Source of the DNA: Streptomyces sp. TLI_146
Lineage (GTDB): Bacteria > Actinomycetota > Actinomycetes > Streptomycetales > Streptomycetaceae
Direction: 5' to 3'
NCBI RefSeq assembly: GCF_002846415.1
Contig: NZ_PJMX01000001.1
Location: 3,162,001 to 3,226,000, forward strand
DNA length: 64,000 nucleotides
Notes under the pieces: model-generated
Databases searched by the model: none
What the model saw: the letters and a program-made list of their open reading frames with translations, nothing else
What the model was told of the DNA's origin: nothing
Shown here: piece after piece, positions 1-7,895 of the stretch
How the letters are laid out: each line of letters begins with the position of its first letter
Position numbering within the stretch: position 1 is the first letter of the stretch
Program-made: the position numbers and the translations under genes

Positions 1-274
1 GGGTGAGGATGTCGCCGGGGTGCGGGTACCAGTCGCGGGTGTGCGGCAGCAGCACGCCGACGAAAGTGACGGTGGCCAGCACGACCGTGCCGATCGGCCC
101 GTACGCGAAGGCGGCCAGCGGCGGCACGGCGGCCAGGAAGTAGCCGAGCTCCACCCCGTTGGGGGTGCCGAGCTGGGCGGCCGTGATCCCGGCGAGGACC
201 ACCACCGGGAGCGCCCGCTGCCACAGCGGCCGGGGGGCGACCGGCAGCAGCCCGGACGCGCCCTCGTCCGCCAT
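1..274 (-). CDS. Membrane PP2C/SpoIIE-type phosphatase, N-terminal fragment
   Basis: Only the first 91 codons lie in the window; the gene runs off the left edge. ATG at 274 follows a GAGGAGC ribosome-binding site. The protein begins MADEGASGLLPVAPRPLWQR and then has hydrophobic stretches at about residues 22-36 and 44-75 (VVVLAGITAAQ, YFLAAVPPLAAFAYGP, GTVVLATVTFVGVLL), so at least two membrane segments. This N-terminus resembles streptomycete integral-membrane PP2C-family Ser/Thr phosphatases (recognised from memory), whose SpoIIE catalytic domain would lie outside the window. The membrane part is directly visible; the phosphatase assignment is inferred. Another membrane sensor cannot be excluded. 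Confidence 0.6.
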   Translation of the reverse strand, partial: MADEGASGLLPVAPRPLWQRALPVVVLAGITAAQLGTPNGVELGYFLAAVPPLAAFAYGPIGTVVLATVTFVGVLLPHTRDWYPHPGDILT

Positions 275-330
275 GGCGAAGCTCCTCGGCCGCCGGTCCT
301 GCGCTGCTGTCTCGTATCTCCTGTTCTACG

Positions 331-804
331 TCACTCGGTGAGCGAGCGCCCCATGAGCACGTCGTCCACGTACTCCCCGTCCAGCAGGAACTCTCCGGGC
401 AGGACGCCCTCGACGGCGAAGCCCTCCGACTCGTAGAGCCTGCGGGCGGGCGTGTTGTGGCCCAGGACGCGCAGGGTGAGGCGGCGCGCCCCCTGGCGCC
501 GGGACTCCTCCACGGCGGCGCGCAGCAGGGCCCGGGCGACGCCCCGGCCCCGGGCGCGGTCGGCGACGGCGAGGCCCTGGATCTGGCGGACGTGGCTGTT
601 GCAGTCGAGGCGGGTGGGCCGGACGAGGCGCAGATATCCGGCCACCAGGTAGTACGAGGGCGGGTTGGCGGGGTCGAAGAACGGCGCGTACGGCGGCTCG
701 GGCCGGGGCTGGACGGCGTGCAGCGGCGACCAGACCTCGCGGTCGAGCTCGGCGAGCGCGGTGTCGTCGGCGTGGCGGGCGGGGCGTATGTGCGGCGAGG
801 GCAT
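331..804 (-). CDS. GNAT family N-acetyltransferase
   Basis: A 157-residue protein starting MPSPHIRPARHADD. The GNAT fold is visible: an N-terminal IRPARHADD strand/helix, motif A around residues 75-93 (IQGLAVADRARGRGVARALL, the acetyl-CoA pyrophosphate loop R-x-x-G-x-G/A variant), and motif B near 117-131 (GHNTPARRLYESEGF). It transfers an acetyl group from acetyl-CoA to an unknown amine. The start at 804 is preferred because the open frame upstream is out of the family fold and overlaps the divergent epimerase gene. Divergent from the TIGR01777 gene at 890, with an 85-bp shared promoter region. Substrate unknown. Confidence 0.85.
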   Translation of the reverse strand: MPSPHIRPARHADDTALAELDREVWSPLHAVQPRPEPPYAPFFDPANPPSYYLVAGYLRLVRPTRLDCNSHVRQIQGLAVADRARGRGVARALLRAAVEESRRQGARRLTLRVLGHNTPARRLYESEGFAVEGVLPGEFLLDGEYVDDVLMGRSLTE

Positions 805-889
805 GGGGTCACTGTGCCATCGGGGTACACGTGCGGAAGCATGGTTTCCGCCCCGGAGCGGGGCACCCTCACCATCGGGAGAAGGCGGC

Positions 890-1783
890 ATGCGGATCGC
901 GATCACGGGCTCGACCGGGCTCATCGGCACGGCGCTCGCGCAGTCACTGCGGGCGGACGGGCACGACCTCGTCCGGCTGGTGCGGCGCCCGGCGCGGGCC
1001 GGCGACGAGGTCGAGTGGGACCCGAAGCGGCAGTATGTGGACGCGGGCGGGCTCGCCGGGTGCGAGGCCGTGGTCCATCTGGCCGGGGCCGGGGTCGGCG
1101 ACCACCGGTGGACCGACGCGTACAAGAAGGAGATCCGCGACAGCCGGGTGCTCGGCACGGCCGCCCTCGCCGAGGCCCTGGCCTCGCTCGACGTGCCGCC
1201 GAAGGTGCTGCTGTGCGGCACGGCGATCGGCTATTACGGCGATACGGGAACGCGCGCGGTGGACGAGGAGGCGCCGCCTGGCGAAGGCTTCCTGGCGGGG
1301 GTCTGCGTGGAGTGGGAGGAGGCGGCGGCCCCGGCGGCCGAGGCGGGGATCCGTACGGTGTTCGCGCGCACCGGTCTGGTGGTGGCCCGTGAGGGCGGCG
1401 CCTGGGGCAGGCTCTTCCCCCTCTTCCGGGCGGGTCTCGGCGGGCGGCTGGGCAGCGGGCGCCAGTATTGGTCGTTCATCTCCCAGCACGACCACACCGC
1501 GGCGCTGCGGCACCTGCTGGAGCGCCCCGAGCTGTCCGGCCCGGTGAACCTGACGGCCCCGGAGCCGGTCACCAACCGCGAGGTGACGGCGGCGATGGCC
1601 CGCGTGCTGCACCGCCCGGCGCTGTTCCCGGTCCCGGCCCCGGCGATCCGGCTGGTGCTCGGCGAGTTCGCGGAAGACGTCCTGGGCAGCCAGCGGGTCC
1701 TCCCCCGCCGTCTGCTGGATTCGGGCTTCCGGTTCGCGTTCCCGACGGTGGAGGGGGCGGTTGCCGCGGCACTGAAGGGGTAG
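890..1783 (+). CDS. TIGR01777 family NAD(P)-dependent epimerase-like protein
   Basis: A 297-residue short-chain dehydrogenase/epimerase of the SulA/YfcH (TIGR01777) type. MRIAITGSTGLIG is the N-terminal Rossmann motif (G-x-x-G-x-x-G at residues 7-13). Near residue 57 comes VVHLAGAGVGDHRWTDAYKKEIRDSR, and GTAIGYYGDTG follows at about 109, the usual SxxxYYG region of this family. The C-terminal section VLGEFAEDVLGSQRVLPRRLLDSGFRF is a DUF1731-like tail. ATG at 890 follows GGGAGAAGG, so the in-frame extension upstream is not used. In other bacteria the family is linked to cell-division inhibition or electron transfer, but the reaction is not established. It reads away from the GNAT gene. Confidence 0.88.
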   Translation: MRIAITGSTGLIGTALAQSLRADGHDLVRLVRRPARAGDEVEWDPKRQYVDAGGLAGCEAVVHLAGAGVGDHRWTDAYKKEIRDSRVLGTAALAEALASLDVPPKVLLCGTAIGYYGDTGTRAVDEEAPPGEGFLAGVCVEWEEAAAPAAEAGIRTVFARTGLVVAREGGAWGRLFPLFRAGLGGRLGSGRQYWSFISQHDHTAALRHLLERPELSGPVNLTAPEPVTNREVTAAMARVLHRPALFPVPAPAIRLVLGEFAEDVLGSQRVLPRRLLDSGFRFAFPTVEGAVAAALKG

Positions 1784-1984
1784 CGGCGGGGGGTGCTAGG
1801 GCCGAACCCCCGCAAGCGGGCGGTACCGGCGCACGGGGTGCGGGGGCGTGCCTCCGTGCTCGGTCGCGTGCGCGAGTCGCGGAATCGACCGCGCTTTCTA
1901 CTCTCTGACCGAACTCCTGCATTTCGTGGTCCCGTTGGGGGCATGAGGCCTCCACCAAGCCGCGCCGACCTCAGGGAGGGGCAC

Positions 1985-3349
1985 GTGCTCAGCACCGCAC
2001 ACCATGCGGACGTCGTCATCGTGGGGGCCGGGCTCGCCGGCCTGTCAGCGGCTCATCAGCTGACCGGCGCGGGGGTCACGGTCATGGTCCTGGAGGCCGC
2101 CGGGGAGGTGGGCGGGCGCATGTGCACCGAGCACCTCGACGGCTTCCGCCTCGACCGGATCGGCCAGTTGCTCTCCACCTCGTACCCGGAGCTGACGCGC
2201 ACGCCCGGCCTGGACGGCCTGGCGCTGAGCGCGTTCGCGCCCGGGGTGCTCGTGCACAGCGCGGGCCGCCACTACCGGGCGGGCGTGCCACGGAGCACGC
2301 GGGGCGCACTCGCAGCAGCGCGCGCCCTGGCGAGCGCCCCCAGGGGAGGCCCGCGGGGCGTGCCCAGGAGCTCCGCGCGGGGCGGCTCCCGCAGCGCCCC
2401 GACCCCACTCGGCGGCGCGCTCGACCAGGCCCGGCTCGGCGCGTCGCTCGCCCGGCTCGCCGCGACCCCCGTCGAGCGGCTGCTCGCCCGGCCCGAACTG
2501 CCCATCGGGGCCGCCCTGCAGACCCGCGGCCTGCCCGCCCGCACCCTCGACGGGTTCGTGCGCCCGCTGCTCTCCGCGCTGCTCTGCGACCCGGACCTCA
2601 CCACCTCCAGCCGGTGCGCCGACCTCGCCCTGCGCGGCTTCGCGCGCGGCCGGCTGTGCGTACCGTCGGGGGGCGCCTCGGTGCTGCCGGAGCTGCTCGC
2701 GGCCGCGCTGCCGCCGGGCACGGTCCGTACCGGCGTCAAGGTCACCTCGGTCGCCACGACCTCCGTGACCACCGCCGACCACGGTGTCATCGGCTGCCGT
2801 TCGCTGCTGCTCGCCACGGACGCGCGGGCCGCCGCCGAGCTGCTGCCCGGGCTTCGGGTGCCGCCGTTCCACCCGGTGACGGTGGTGCACCACACCGCCC
2901 CCGCGCCCCCACTGGCCGAGCCCGCGCTGCTGCTCGACGCGGACGGGGGCGGCCCGGTGGCGCACACAGTGGTGATGAGCGAGGTCGACCCGGCGCGCGC
3001 GCCGCGCGGGCGGGCGCTCGTGAGCTCCACCGTGCTCGGCCCCCCGCCGCCGGACCTGGAGGCCTCGGTCCTGGCCCATCTGGCCCGGCTGTACGGGACG
3101 TCGACGGCGGACTGGGACCTGCTCGCCGTCCGGCACACCCCGGAGGCGGTCCCGGCGATGCCCGCGCCCCACGACGTACGCCGCCCTGTGCGGCTGCTGG
3201 CGGGCCTGTACGTGTGCGGGGACCACCGGGACACCAGCACGGTCCAGGGGGCCCTGTACTCGGGCCGCAGGGCCGCGGGGGCGATCCTCTCCGACATGGG
3301 CCTGCGCCCGGCGATCCAGGCCCCCTCGACGATCCGCCCGGCGGCCTAG
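1985..3349 (+). CDS. FAD-dependent amine oxidase-like oxidoreductase (NAD(P)/FAD-binding protein)
   Basis: A 454-residue flavoprotein. The first 40 residues hold a dinucleotide-binding motif, VVIVGAGLAGLSAAHQL, followed by VLEAAGEVGGRM, the FAD motif of amine oxidases and phytoene desaturase-like enzymes. The C-terminus has LYVCGDHRDTSTVQGALYSGRRAA, the second FAD-contact motif (GD...S...G..SG..AA). A GTG at 1985 preceded by AGGGAGGGG is the best start; an in-frame ATG at 1943 has no comparable Shine-Dalgarno. A Pro/Arg/Gly-rich insertion at about residues 100-140 (GVPRSTRGALAAARALASAPRGG and following) is unusual for the fold. Substrate not predictable. It is followed by a long repeat array rather than another gene. 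Confidence 0.82.
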   Translation: MLSTAHHADVVIVGAGLAGLSAAHQLTGAGVTVMVLEAAGEVGGRMCTEHLDGFRLDRIGQLLSTSYPELTRTPGLDGLALSAFAPGVLVHSAGRHYRAGVPRSTRGALAAARALASAPRGGPRGVPRSSARGGSRSAPTPLGGALDQARLGASLARLAATPVERLLARPELPIGAALQTRGLPARTLDGFVRPLLSALLCDPDLTTSSRCADLALRGFARGRLCVPSGGASVLPELLAAALPPGTVRTGVKVTSVATTSVTTADHGVIGCRSLLLATDARAAAELLPGLRVPPFHPVTVVHHTAPAPPLAEPALLLDADGGGPVAHTVVMSEVDPARAPRGRALVSSTVLGPPPPDLEASVLAHLARLYGTSTADWDLLAVRHTPEAVPAMPAPHDVRRPVRLLAGLYVCGDHRDTSTVQGALYSGRRAAGAILSDMGLRPAIQAPSTIRPAA

Positions 3350-3381
3350 CGGTTTCGCCTGCGGGCGGTCGGACGCTGATT

Positions 3382-3750
3382 GCGCAGTTCCCCGCGCCCC
3401 TTTTTGGCCCGGTGTTCGTCTGCGGGTGTGTGGTGGGTTGCTCGCGCAGTTCCCCGCGCCCCTAGGGGGTTCATTACCTGCGGGCCGGTGGGGGCTGGTC
3501 GCGCAGTTCCCCGCGCCCCTAGGGGGTCGGCCGCAGCCGGAGACCCCAGCTCAGCCACAGGCCTTTAGGGGCGCGGGGCCGCAGCCGGAGAAGCCAGCTC
3601 AGCCACAGGCCTTTGGGGGCGCGGGGAACTGCGCGAGAAGCGGGCACGGTCCGCAGACGAACGAGGGTTTCCAGGGGCGCGGGGCTGTGACATGTGCGGC
3701 TCCGCCGCGTGGGCGCGACCGGCGCCCGTAAGGGGCGCGGGGAACTGCGC
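3382..3750. repeat. Array of GCGCAGTTCCCCGCGCCCCT repeats (REP-like), seven copies
   Basis: The 469-bp gap between the FAD oxidoreductase and the TPR regulator holds no credible gene. Full copies of the 20-mer GCGCAGTTCCCCGCGCCCCT lie at 3382-3401, 3444-3463 and 3501-3520 on the plus strand. Reverse-orientation copies lie at 3615-3634 (one substitution) and 3731-3750. Truncated reverse copies (AGGGGCGCGGGG only) lie at 3567-3578 and 3673-3684. So three forward copies face four reverse copies, and any forward/reverse pair could form a long hairpin in RNA or single-stranded DNA. The array sits between two convergent genes (2/FAD plus, TPR regulator minus), where it might help end transcription. 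Confidence 0.9.
3531..3626. repeat. Tandem 48-bp direct repeat within the REP array
   Basis: Two copies of a 48-bp unit, 3531-3578 and 3579-3626, begin CCGCAGCCGGAGA and end GGGGCGCGGGG. They differ at only a few positions (for example AGACCCCAG against AGAAGCCAG). The inner 37 nt of this unit recurs as its reverse complement at 49831-49867 with one mismatch, so it belongs to a dispersed element rather than being a local slippage product alone. Confidence 0.85.
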
Positions 3751-3818
3751 GAGCAACCGCCCGCGGTGGGCGGCCGCGAGGCGGGCAGAAGCAGCCCGCC
3801 CCGTGGGCGCCCAGCGGA

Positions 3819-5288
3819 CTACCCGAGCGCCGCGACCCGGTCGCGATACGTTCGTACCGCCGCCGCGTCCCGATACGGCTCAAGCCGGCGCTCGAAGTCC
3901 CGCACGTACTCCGTCGCCCGCACCGACCGCATCTCGCTCGCCTGCTGCGCCGCCTCCGCGGCGAGCGCACAGGCCTGGTCGAGCTCGCCGAGGCCGAGCC
4001 GGGCGCAGGCCAGGACCACCCGGCAGAAGAGCCGCGAGCGGGCGTACGCCGGGGCGCGCAGCTGCAAGGAGCGCTCGGCGTGCTGCGCGGCCGCCCGGTA
4101 CTGCTGGAGGTCGCGGTGGCAGTGCCCGAACTCGTCCGCGAGCTGCGCGTCGTCGAAGAACCGCGCCCAGTGCGGCACGTCGTCGCCCGGCCGGGCCGCC
4201 TCCATCGCCCGTTCCGCCCGCACCAGCGAGGCCGTGCACGCCCGGATCTCGCCGAGCACCCCGTGCCCGCGCGCCTCCACGGAGTGCAGCAGCGCCTGGA
4301 CGACCGGCGGCGCCGAGGAGCCGACGCCCTGCTGGGCCACCCGCGCCAGCTGGACCGCCTCCCGGCCATGGCCGAGGTAGACGGCCTGCCGGCTCATCGT
4401 GACCAGCACGTACGAGCCGTACGCCCGGTCCCCGGCGGCCTGTGCGAGGCGCAGCGCCTGGACGAAGTACCGCTGCGCCAGACCGTGCGCCGCGATGTCG
4501 TACGAGGTCCAGCCCGCCAGGCGGGTGAGGTCGGCGGCCGCCGCGAAGAGCCTGCGGCCGATGTTCTCGCCGTAGCTGCCGCGCAGCATCGGCTCGGCCT
4601 CGTGCTCCAGATAGCGCACCAGGGCCTGGCGCGCGTGGCCGCCGCCGTAGGCGTGATCCAGGGTGCGGAAGAGCTCCCCGACCGAGCGCAGGGCCGCGAT
4701 GTCGCCGCTGGTCACGCGCTGTCCCGGGCCCCGTTCCGAGCTGCGCTGCCGGGGCACGCCCGGGCGGCCCTGGCTGGGGATGCGCGGCGGTCCGGCGGCG
4801 GCCGCCTCGCCCGCGAAGCGCGGGGAGGGGTCGCCGTGGCCGACGCGTTCGTCGGCCCGCCCGATCAGCCAGTCCCGGCTGGGCACCACGAGCCCGGCCG
4901 GGGTGAAGGCGATCTTGCGGAGTTCGATGTGGCTGCCGGAGTCCTTGCGCCACAGACCGCTGACGATGTCGACGGCCTCCTCCGGGGTCGCCGCGAACTC
5001 CAGCCCGGCGTACACCGGCGCGCAGGCGTCGAGCCCCAGGTCCTGGGCCGAGAGTCTGCGCCCCAGGCGCCGGGTGAACACCTCGGCGATCAGCGCGGGC
5101 GTGGTGCCGCGCGGCTGCTGCCCGCGCAGCCACCTGGTCACCGACGTCTTGTCGTACCGCAAATCCAGGCCGTGCTCCAGGCCGAGCTGGTCCACGCGGC
5201 GCGCGAGGCCCGCGTTGGAGAACCCGGCCTCCGCGATGAGCGCGGCTAGCTGCCGGTTGGGCGTGCGCTGCGGGGGTCGTTCCGTCAT
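3819..5288 (-). CDS. Helix-turn-helix / TPR-type transcriptional regulator
   Basis: A 489-residue protein starting MTERPPQRTPNRQLAALIAEAG. Residues 10-60 (RQLAALIAEAGFSNAGLARRVDQLG ... TSVTRWLRGQQPRG) look like a lambda-repressor/XRE-type helix-turn-helix. From about residue 200 to the end the sequence is all-helical with repeated alanine-rich pairs typical of degenerate tetratricopeptide repeats (LARVAQQGVG, HAERSLQLRAPAY, AAEAAQQASEM). This architecture matches the large NsdA/NsdB-like streptomycete family of putative developmental or antibiotic regulators (family knowledge). Divergent from lipB with a 208-bp intergenic promoter region. Target and ligand are not visible; NsdA-like identity is an inference. 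Confidence 0.75.
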   Translation of the reverse strand: MTERPPQRTPNRQLAALIAEAGFSNAGLARRVDQLGLEHGLDLRYDKTSVTRWLRGQQPRGTTPALIAEVFTRRLGRRLSAQDLGLDACAPVYAGLEFAATPEEAVDIVSGLWRKDSGSHIELRKIAFTPAGLVVPSRDWLIGRADERVGHGDPSPRFAGEAAAAGPPRIPSQGRPGVPRQRSSERGPGQRVTSGDIAALRSVGELFRTLDHAYGGGHARQALVRYLEHEAEPMLRGSYGENIGRRLFAAAADLTRLAGWTSYDIAAHGLAQRYFVQALRLAQAAGDRAYGSYVLVTMSRQAVYLGHGREAVQLARVAQQGVGSSAPPVVQALLHSVEARGHGVLGEIRACTASLVRAERAMEAARPGDDVPHWARFFDDAQLADEFGHCHRDLQQYRAAAQHAERSLQLRAPAYARSRLFCRVVLACARLGLGELDQACALAAEAAQQASEMRSVRATEYVRDFERRLEPYRDAAAVRTYRDRVAALG

Positions 5289-5452
5289 CAGCTGTGCGAT
5301 CTCCTGCCTTCCGGGCCAAGCGGGCAGCCCTCATGGAACGGGGGGAATTTAGCGGCCAATACCGCCCTGACCGCCGCCTTCGCCCCGCATTCATCCGATC
5401 GTGTGAGGAGGTGCCGTTTCTGCCCGCCGCACGCTGCCGTCGAACGCGGTCG

Positions 5453-5458
5453 TACAGT
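5453..5458 (+). promoter_or_regulatory. Candidate -10 box (TACAGT) for lipB
   Basis: In the 208-bp divergent gap between the TPR regulator and lipB, TACAGT at 5453-5458 matches the streptomycete vegetative -10 consensus TANNNT, 38 bp before the lipB GTG. No convincing -35 box is visible at the right distance. Confidence 0.35.
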
Positions 5459-5496
5459 GGCTGGGGCGCATGTATGCACTGGGTGAGGAGCCGGGC

Positions 5497-6294
5497 GTGA
5501 ACGAGCTGCGATTTGTCCGACTGGGTTTCGGCGACGACGCGGTCGAGTACCAGCGGGCCTGGGACGAGCAGCGGCGGGTGCACGCGGCCCGGTTCGCCGA
5601 TGAGGTCCCGGACACCTGTCTGCTCCTGGAGCACCCGCCGGTCTACACGGCGGGCCGGCGCACGGACCCCAGTGAGCGCCCCCTGGACGGCACGCCCGTC
5701 GTGGACGTGGACCGGGGCGGCAAGATCACCTGGCACGGCCCGGGCCAGCTGGTCGGCTACCCGATCCAGAAGCTGCCGCGCCCGGTGGACGTGGTGGCGC
5801 ATGTGCGCCGCCTGGAGGAGGCGCTGATCCGCACAGCCGCCGACTTCGGCCTGGAGACCACCCGTATCGAGGGCCGCAGCGGGGTGTGGGTGCTCGGCGA
5901 CCCGGTCGAGCAGCGGCCCAAGGTCGGCGGCCTCGCCCTGGACTTCGACCCCCGGCTCACCGACGACGAGTTCGACCCGCGGCTGAACGGGCCGGAGTAC
6001 GCGCCCTCCAACGCGGGCCAGCGCCGCGAGGACCGCAAGCTCGCGGCGATCGGGATCCGCGTCGCCAAGGGCGTGACGATGCACGGCTTCGCGCTGAACG
6101 TGAACCCGGACAACACCTGGTTCGACCGGATCGTGCCGTGCGGCATCCGCGACGCGGGCGTGACCTCGCTCTCGTACGAACTGGGCCGCGAGATCACGAT
6201 CGCCGACGTCCTGCCGGTCGTCGAGAAGCACCTCAAGGACATCCTGGAGAACGCGGAACTGGCGCCCAGGGAGATCGAACGCGCTACCGCCTAG
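5497..6294 (+). CDS. lipB: Octanoyltransferase LipB
   Basis: Lipoyl(octanoyl) transferase, 265 residues, which moves octanoyl from octanoyl-ACP to lipoyl domains of 2-oxoacid dehydrogenases and the glycine cleavage H protein. Diagnostic motifs are [27 protein letters not shown] (the RGGxxTxHGPGQ signature), [24 protein letters not shown] (catalytic Lys region) and FDRIVPCGI (catalytic Cys). The GTG at 5497 is preferred over the ATG at 5470 because GGTGAGGAG precedes it and [12 protein letters not shown] matches the N-terminus of actinobacterial LipB proteins. lipA follows 126 bp downstream, giving the complete endogenous lipoate pathway. Confidence 0.97.
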   Translation: MNELRFVRLGFGDDAVEYQRAWDEQRRVHAARFADEVPDTCLLLEHPPVYTAGRRTDPSERPLDGTPVVDVDRGGKITWHGPGQLVGYPIQKLPRPVDVVAHVRRLEEALIRTAADFGLETTRIEGRSGVWVLGDPVEQRPKVGGLALDFDPRLTDDEFDPRLNGPEYAPSNAGQRREDRKLAAIGIRVAKGVTMHGFALNVNPDNTWFDRIVPCGIRDAGVTSLSYELGREITIADVLPVVEKHLKDILENAELAPREIERATA

Positions 6295-6330
6295 TACGCC
6301 CCGGGCGCACCGGGAACGGGAATGCGCCCC

Positions 6331-6351
6331 TCTGGCCATGGGTTGGCCAGA
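6331..6351. promoter_or_regulatory. Perfect 8-bp inverted repeat in the lipB-lipA gap
   Basis: TCTGGCCA-tgggt-TGGCCAGA is a perfect 8-bp palindrome with a 5-nt centre. It lies 37 bp after lipB and 70 bp before the lipA start; a possible -10 (TACCCT at about 6377) follows. It could be a weak terminator/attenuator or an operator that uncouples lipA from lipB. The sequence shows only the symmetry. Confidence 0.45.
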
Positions 6352-6420
6352 CGTAATGCCACGCAAATAACGGGCGTACCCTGGTGTCCGCCGAAGAATC
6401 GAAGTCATAGGGAGCACGTC

Positions 6421-7410
6421 GTGTCCGCAGTCGCACCCGACGGACGCAAGATGCTGCGCCTGGAGGTCCGGAACAGCCAGACCCCCATCGAGCGCAAGCC
6501 CGAGTGGATCAAGACCCGGGCGAAGATGGGCCCCGAGTACACCAAGATGCAGAGCCTGGTGAAGAGCGAGGGGCTGCACACGGTCTGCCAGGAGGCGGGC
6601 TGTCCCAACATCTTCGAGTGCTGGGAGGACCGCGAGGCGACCTTCCTCATCGGCGGTGACCAGTGCACGCGGCGCTGCGACTTCTGCCAGATCGACACGG
6701 GCAAGCCCGAGGCGCTGGACCGCGACGAGCCCCGCCGTGTGGGCGAGTCCGTGGTCACCATGGACCTGAACTACGCCACGATCACCGGCGTCGCCCGCGA
6801 CGACCTGGCGGACGGCGGCGCCTGGCTGTACGCGGAGACCGTGCGCCAGATCCACGCGCAGACGGCCGACCGCGCCGACGGCCGCACCAAGGTCGAGCTG
6901 CTCGCGCCCGACTTCAACGCGGTGCCGGAGCAGCTGGCCGAGGTCTTCTCGTCCCGCCCCGAGGTCTTCGCGCACAACGTCGAGACGGTGCCGCGGATCT
7001 TCAAGCGGATCCGCCCCGGCTTCCGCTACGAGCGCTCGCTCGACGTCATCACCCAGGCGCGCGACTACGGCCTGGTGACCAAGTCGAACCTGATCCTCGG
7101 CATGGGCGAGACCCGCGAGGAGGTCAGCGAGGCGCTCCAGCACCTGCACGACGCGGGCTGCGAGCTGATCACGATCACGCAGTACCTGCGACCTTCGGTG
7201 CGCCACCACCCCGTGGAGCGCTGGGTGAAGCCGCAGGAGTTCGTGGAGCTCAAGGAGGAGGCCGACGAGATCGGCTTCTCCGGTGTGATGTCGGGCCCGC
7301 TGGTCCGCTCCTCGTACCGCGCGGGCCGGCTGTTCCAGCAGGCGATGGAGCGCCGGGGCGAGGCGGTTTCGCCGTCGGCCTCCACGGAGGGCACCGCCGT
7401 CGGCGTGTGA
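6421..7410 (+). CDS. lipA: Lipoyl synthase LipA (radical SAM)
   Basis: A 329-residue radical SAM enzyme that inserts two sulfur atoms into protein-bound octanoyl groups. Both [4Fe-4S] sites are visible: the auxiliary cluster Cys56, Cys61, Cys67 ([12 protein letters not shown]) and the radical SAM triad Cys82, Cys86, Cys89 (CTRRCDFC). The C-terminal SSYRAG carries the conserved serine that ligates the auxiliary cluster in LipA. GTG at 6421 lies 6 nt after GGGAG; the upstream in-frame ATG at 6322 would add a tail with no family match. A strong terminator follows at 7451-7500. Confidence 0.97.
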   Translation: MSAVAPDGRKMLRLEVRNSQTPIERKPEWIKTRAKMGPEYTKMQSLVKSEGLHTVCQEAGCPNIFECWEDREATFLIGGDQCTRRCDFCQIDTGKPEALDRDEPRRVGESVVTMDLNYATITGVARDDLADGGAWLYAETVRQIHAQTADRADGRTKVELLAPDFNAVPEQLAEVFSSRPEVFAHNVETVPRIFKRIRPGFRYERSLDVITQARDYGLVTKSNLILGMGETREEVSEALQHLHDAGCELITITQYLRPSVRHHPVERWVKPQEFVELKEEADEIGFSGVMSGPLVRSSYRAGRLFQQAMERRGEAVSPSASTEGTAVGV

Positions 7411-7450
7411 ATTCGCGCACAAAGACTTACCGACCGGTAATGGCTGAATC

Positions 7451-7500
7451 GACGCGGCCCGTACATCCCCCGCAGGTAGGGGGTGTGTACGGGCCGCGTC
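7451..7500 (+). terminator. Strong hairpin terminator after lipA
   Basis: GACGCGGCCCGTACA...TCCCCC pairs with GGGGG...TGTGTACGGGCCGCGTC across a short loop (GCAGGTA), giving a stem of about 20 bp. It begins 41 bp after the lipA stop and is followed by agcgtttt. No gene lies between it and the next promoter. Confidence 0.85.
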
Positions 7501-7537
7501 AGCGTTTTACCGGGGCGCGTCAAGGTTTCATTGGTGT

Positions 7538-7566
7538 TTGACCGTTCGGACACGCCCTGGTAACAC
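7538..7566 (+). promoter_or_regulatory. Candidate sigma-70-type promoter (TTGACC-N17-TAACAC)
   Basis: TTGACC at 7538-7543, a 17-nt spacer and TAACAC at 7561-7566 fit the vegetative consensus of streptomycetes. It lies about 107 bp upstream of the 70-residue gene at 7673 and could also serve the DUF4191 gene behind it. Confidence 0.5.
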
Positions 7567-7672
7567 CAGTCAGTGACACTGGGTTCACGCACCGCGCACG
7601 CCCCCGAGCGTGAGCCCGCGCGCACGCCCCGTTCGTTCCGTATCCGGTTCCCGTCCTGGGGAGGACCTCACG

Positions 7673-7885
7673 ATGCAGTCCGCGACGACCGTACGCGCCA
7701 CCGCGCTCCCGTCCGTCACCGACGCACTGCGCGCCATGGAGTCCTTCCTCATGGCCGCGGGCCAGCGCACCGCCCGCCGCAACGCCTGGACCGCGGTCCT
7801 GGAGGACCGCCGCCGGGCCAAGGACCGGACCGAGGCGCTGCACGTACTGGAGGCCGTGGCTAGCCGTCCGTCCCAGGCCACGTAA
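7673..7885 (+). CDS. Small conserved hypothetical protein (70 aa)
   Basis: An ORF of 70 codons, MQSATTVRATALPSVTDALR at its start, preceded by GGGGAGGACCTCACG (GGGGAGG 8 nt before ATG). The protein is mostly helical and rich in Ala and Arg, with no membrane segment, no Cys and no recognisable motif. It ends 10 bp before the DUF4191 gene, so the two are probably co-transcribed from the promoter near 7550. I recall a short hypothetical gene at this place in related genomes, which supports it being real, but I cannot assign a function. Confidence 0.65.
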   Translation: MQSATTVRATALPSVTDALRAMESFLMAAGQRTARRNAWTAVLEDRRRAKDRTEALHVLEAVASRPSQAT

Positions 7886-7895
7886 ACTTCGGTTT

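Noticed and set aside
3880..7422. A 1180-codon minus-strand frame spanning lipA, lipB and the TPR regulator
   Set aside because: It is an antisense/alternate-frame shadow with no domain. LipA and LipB on the plus strand carry complete catalytic motifs.
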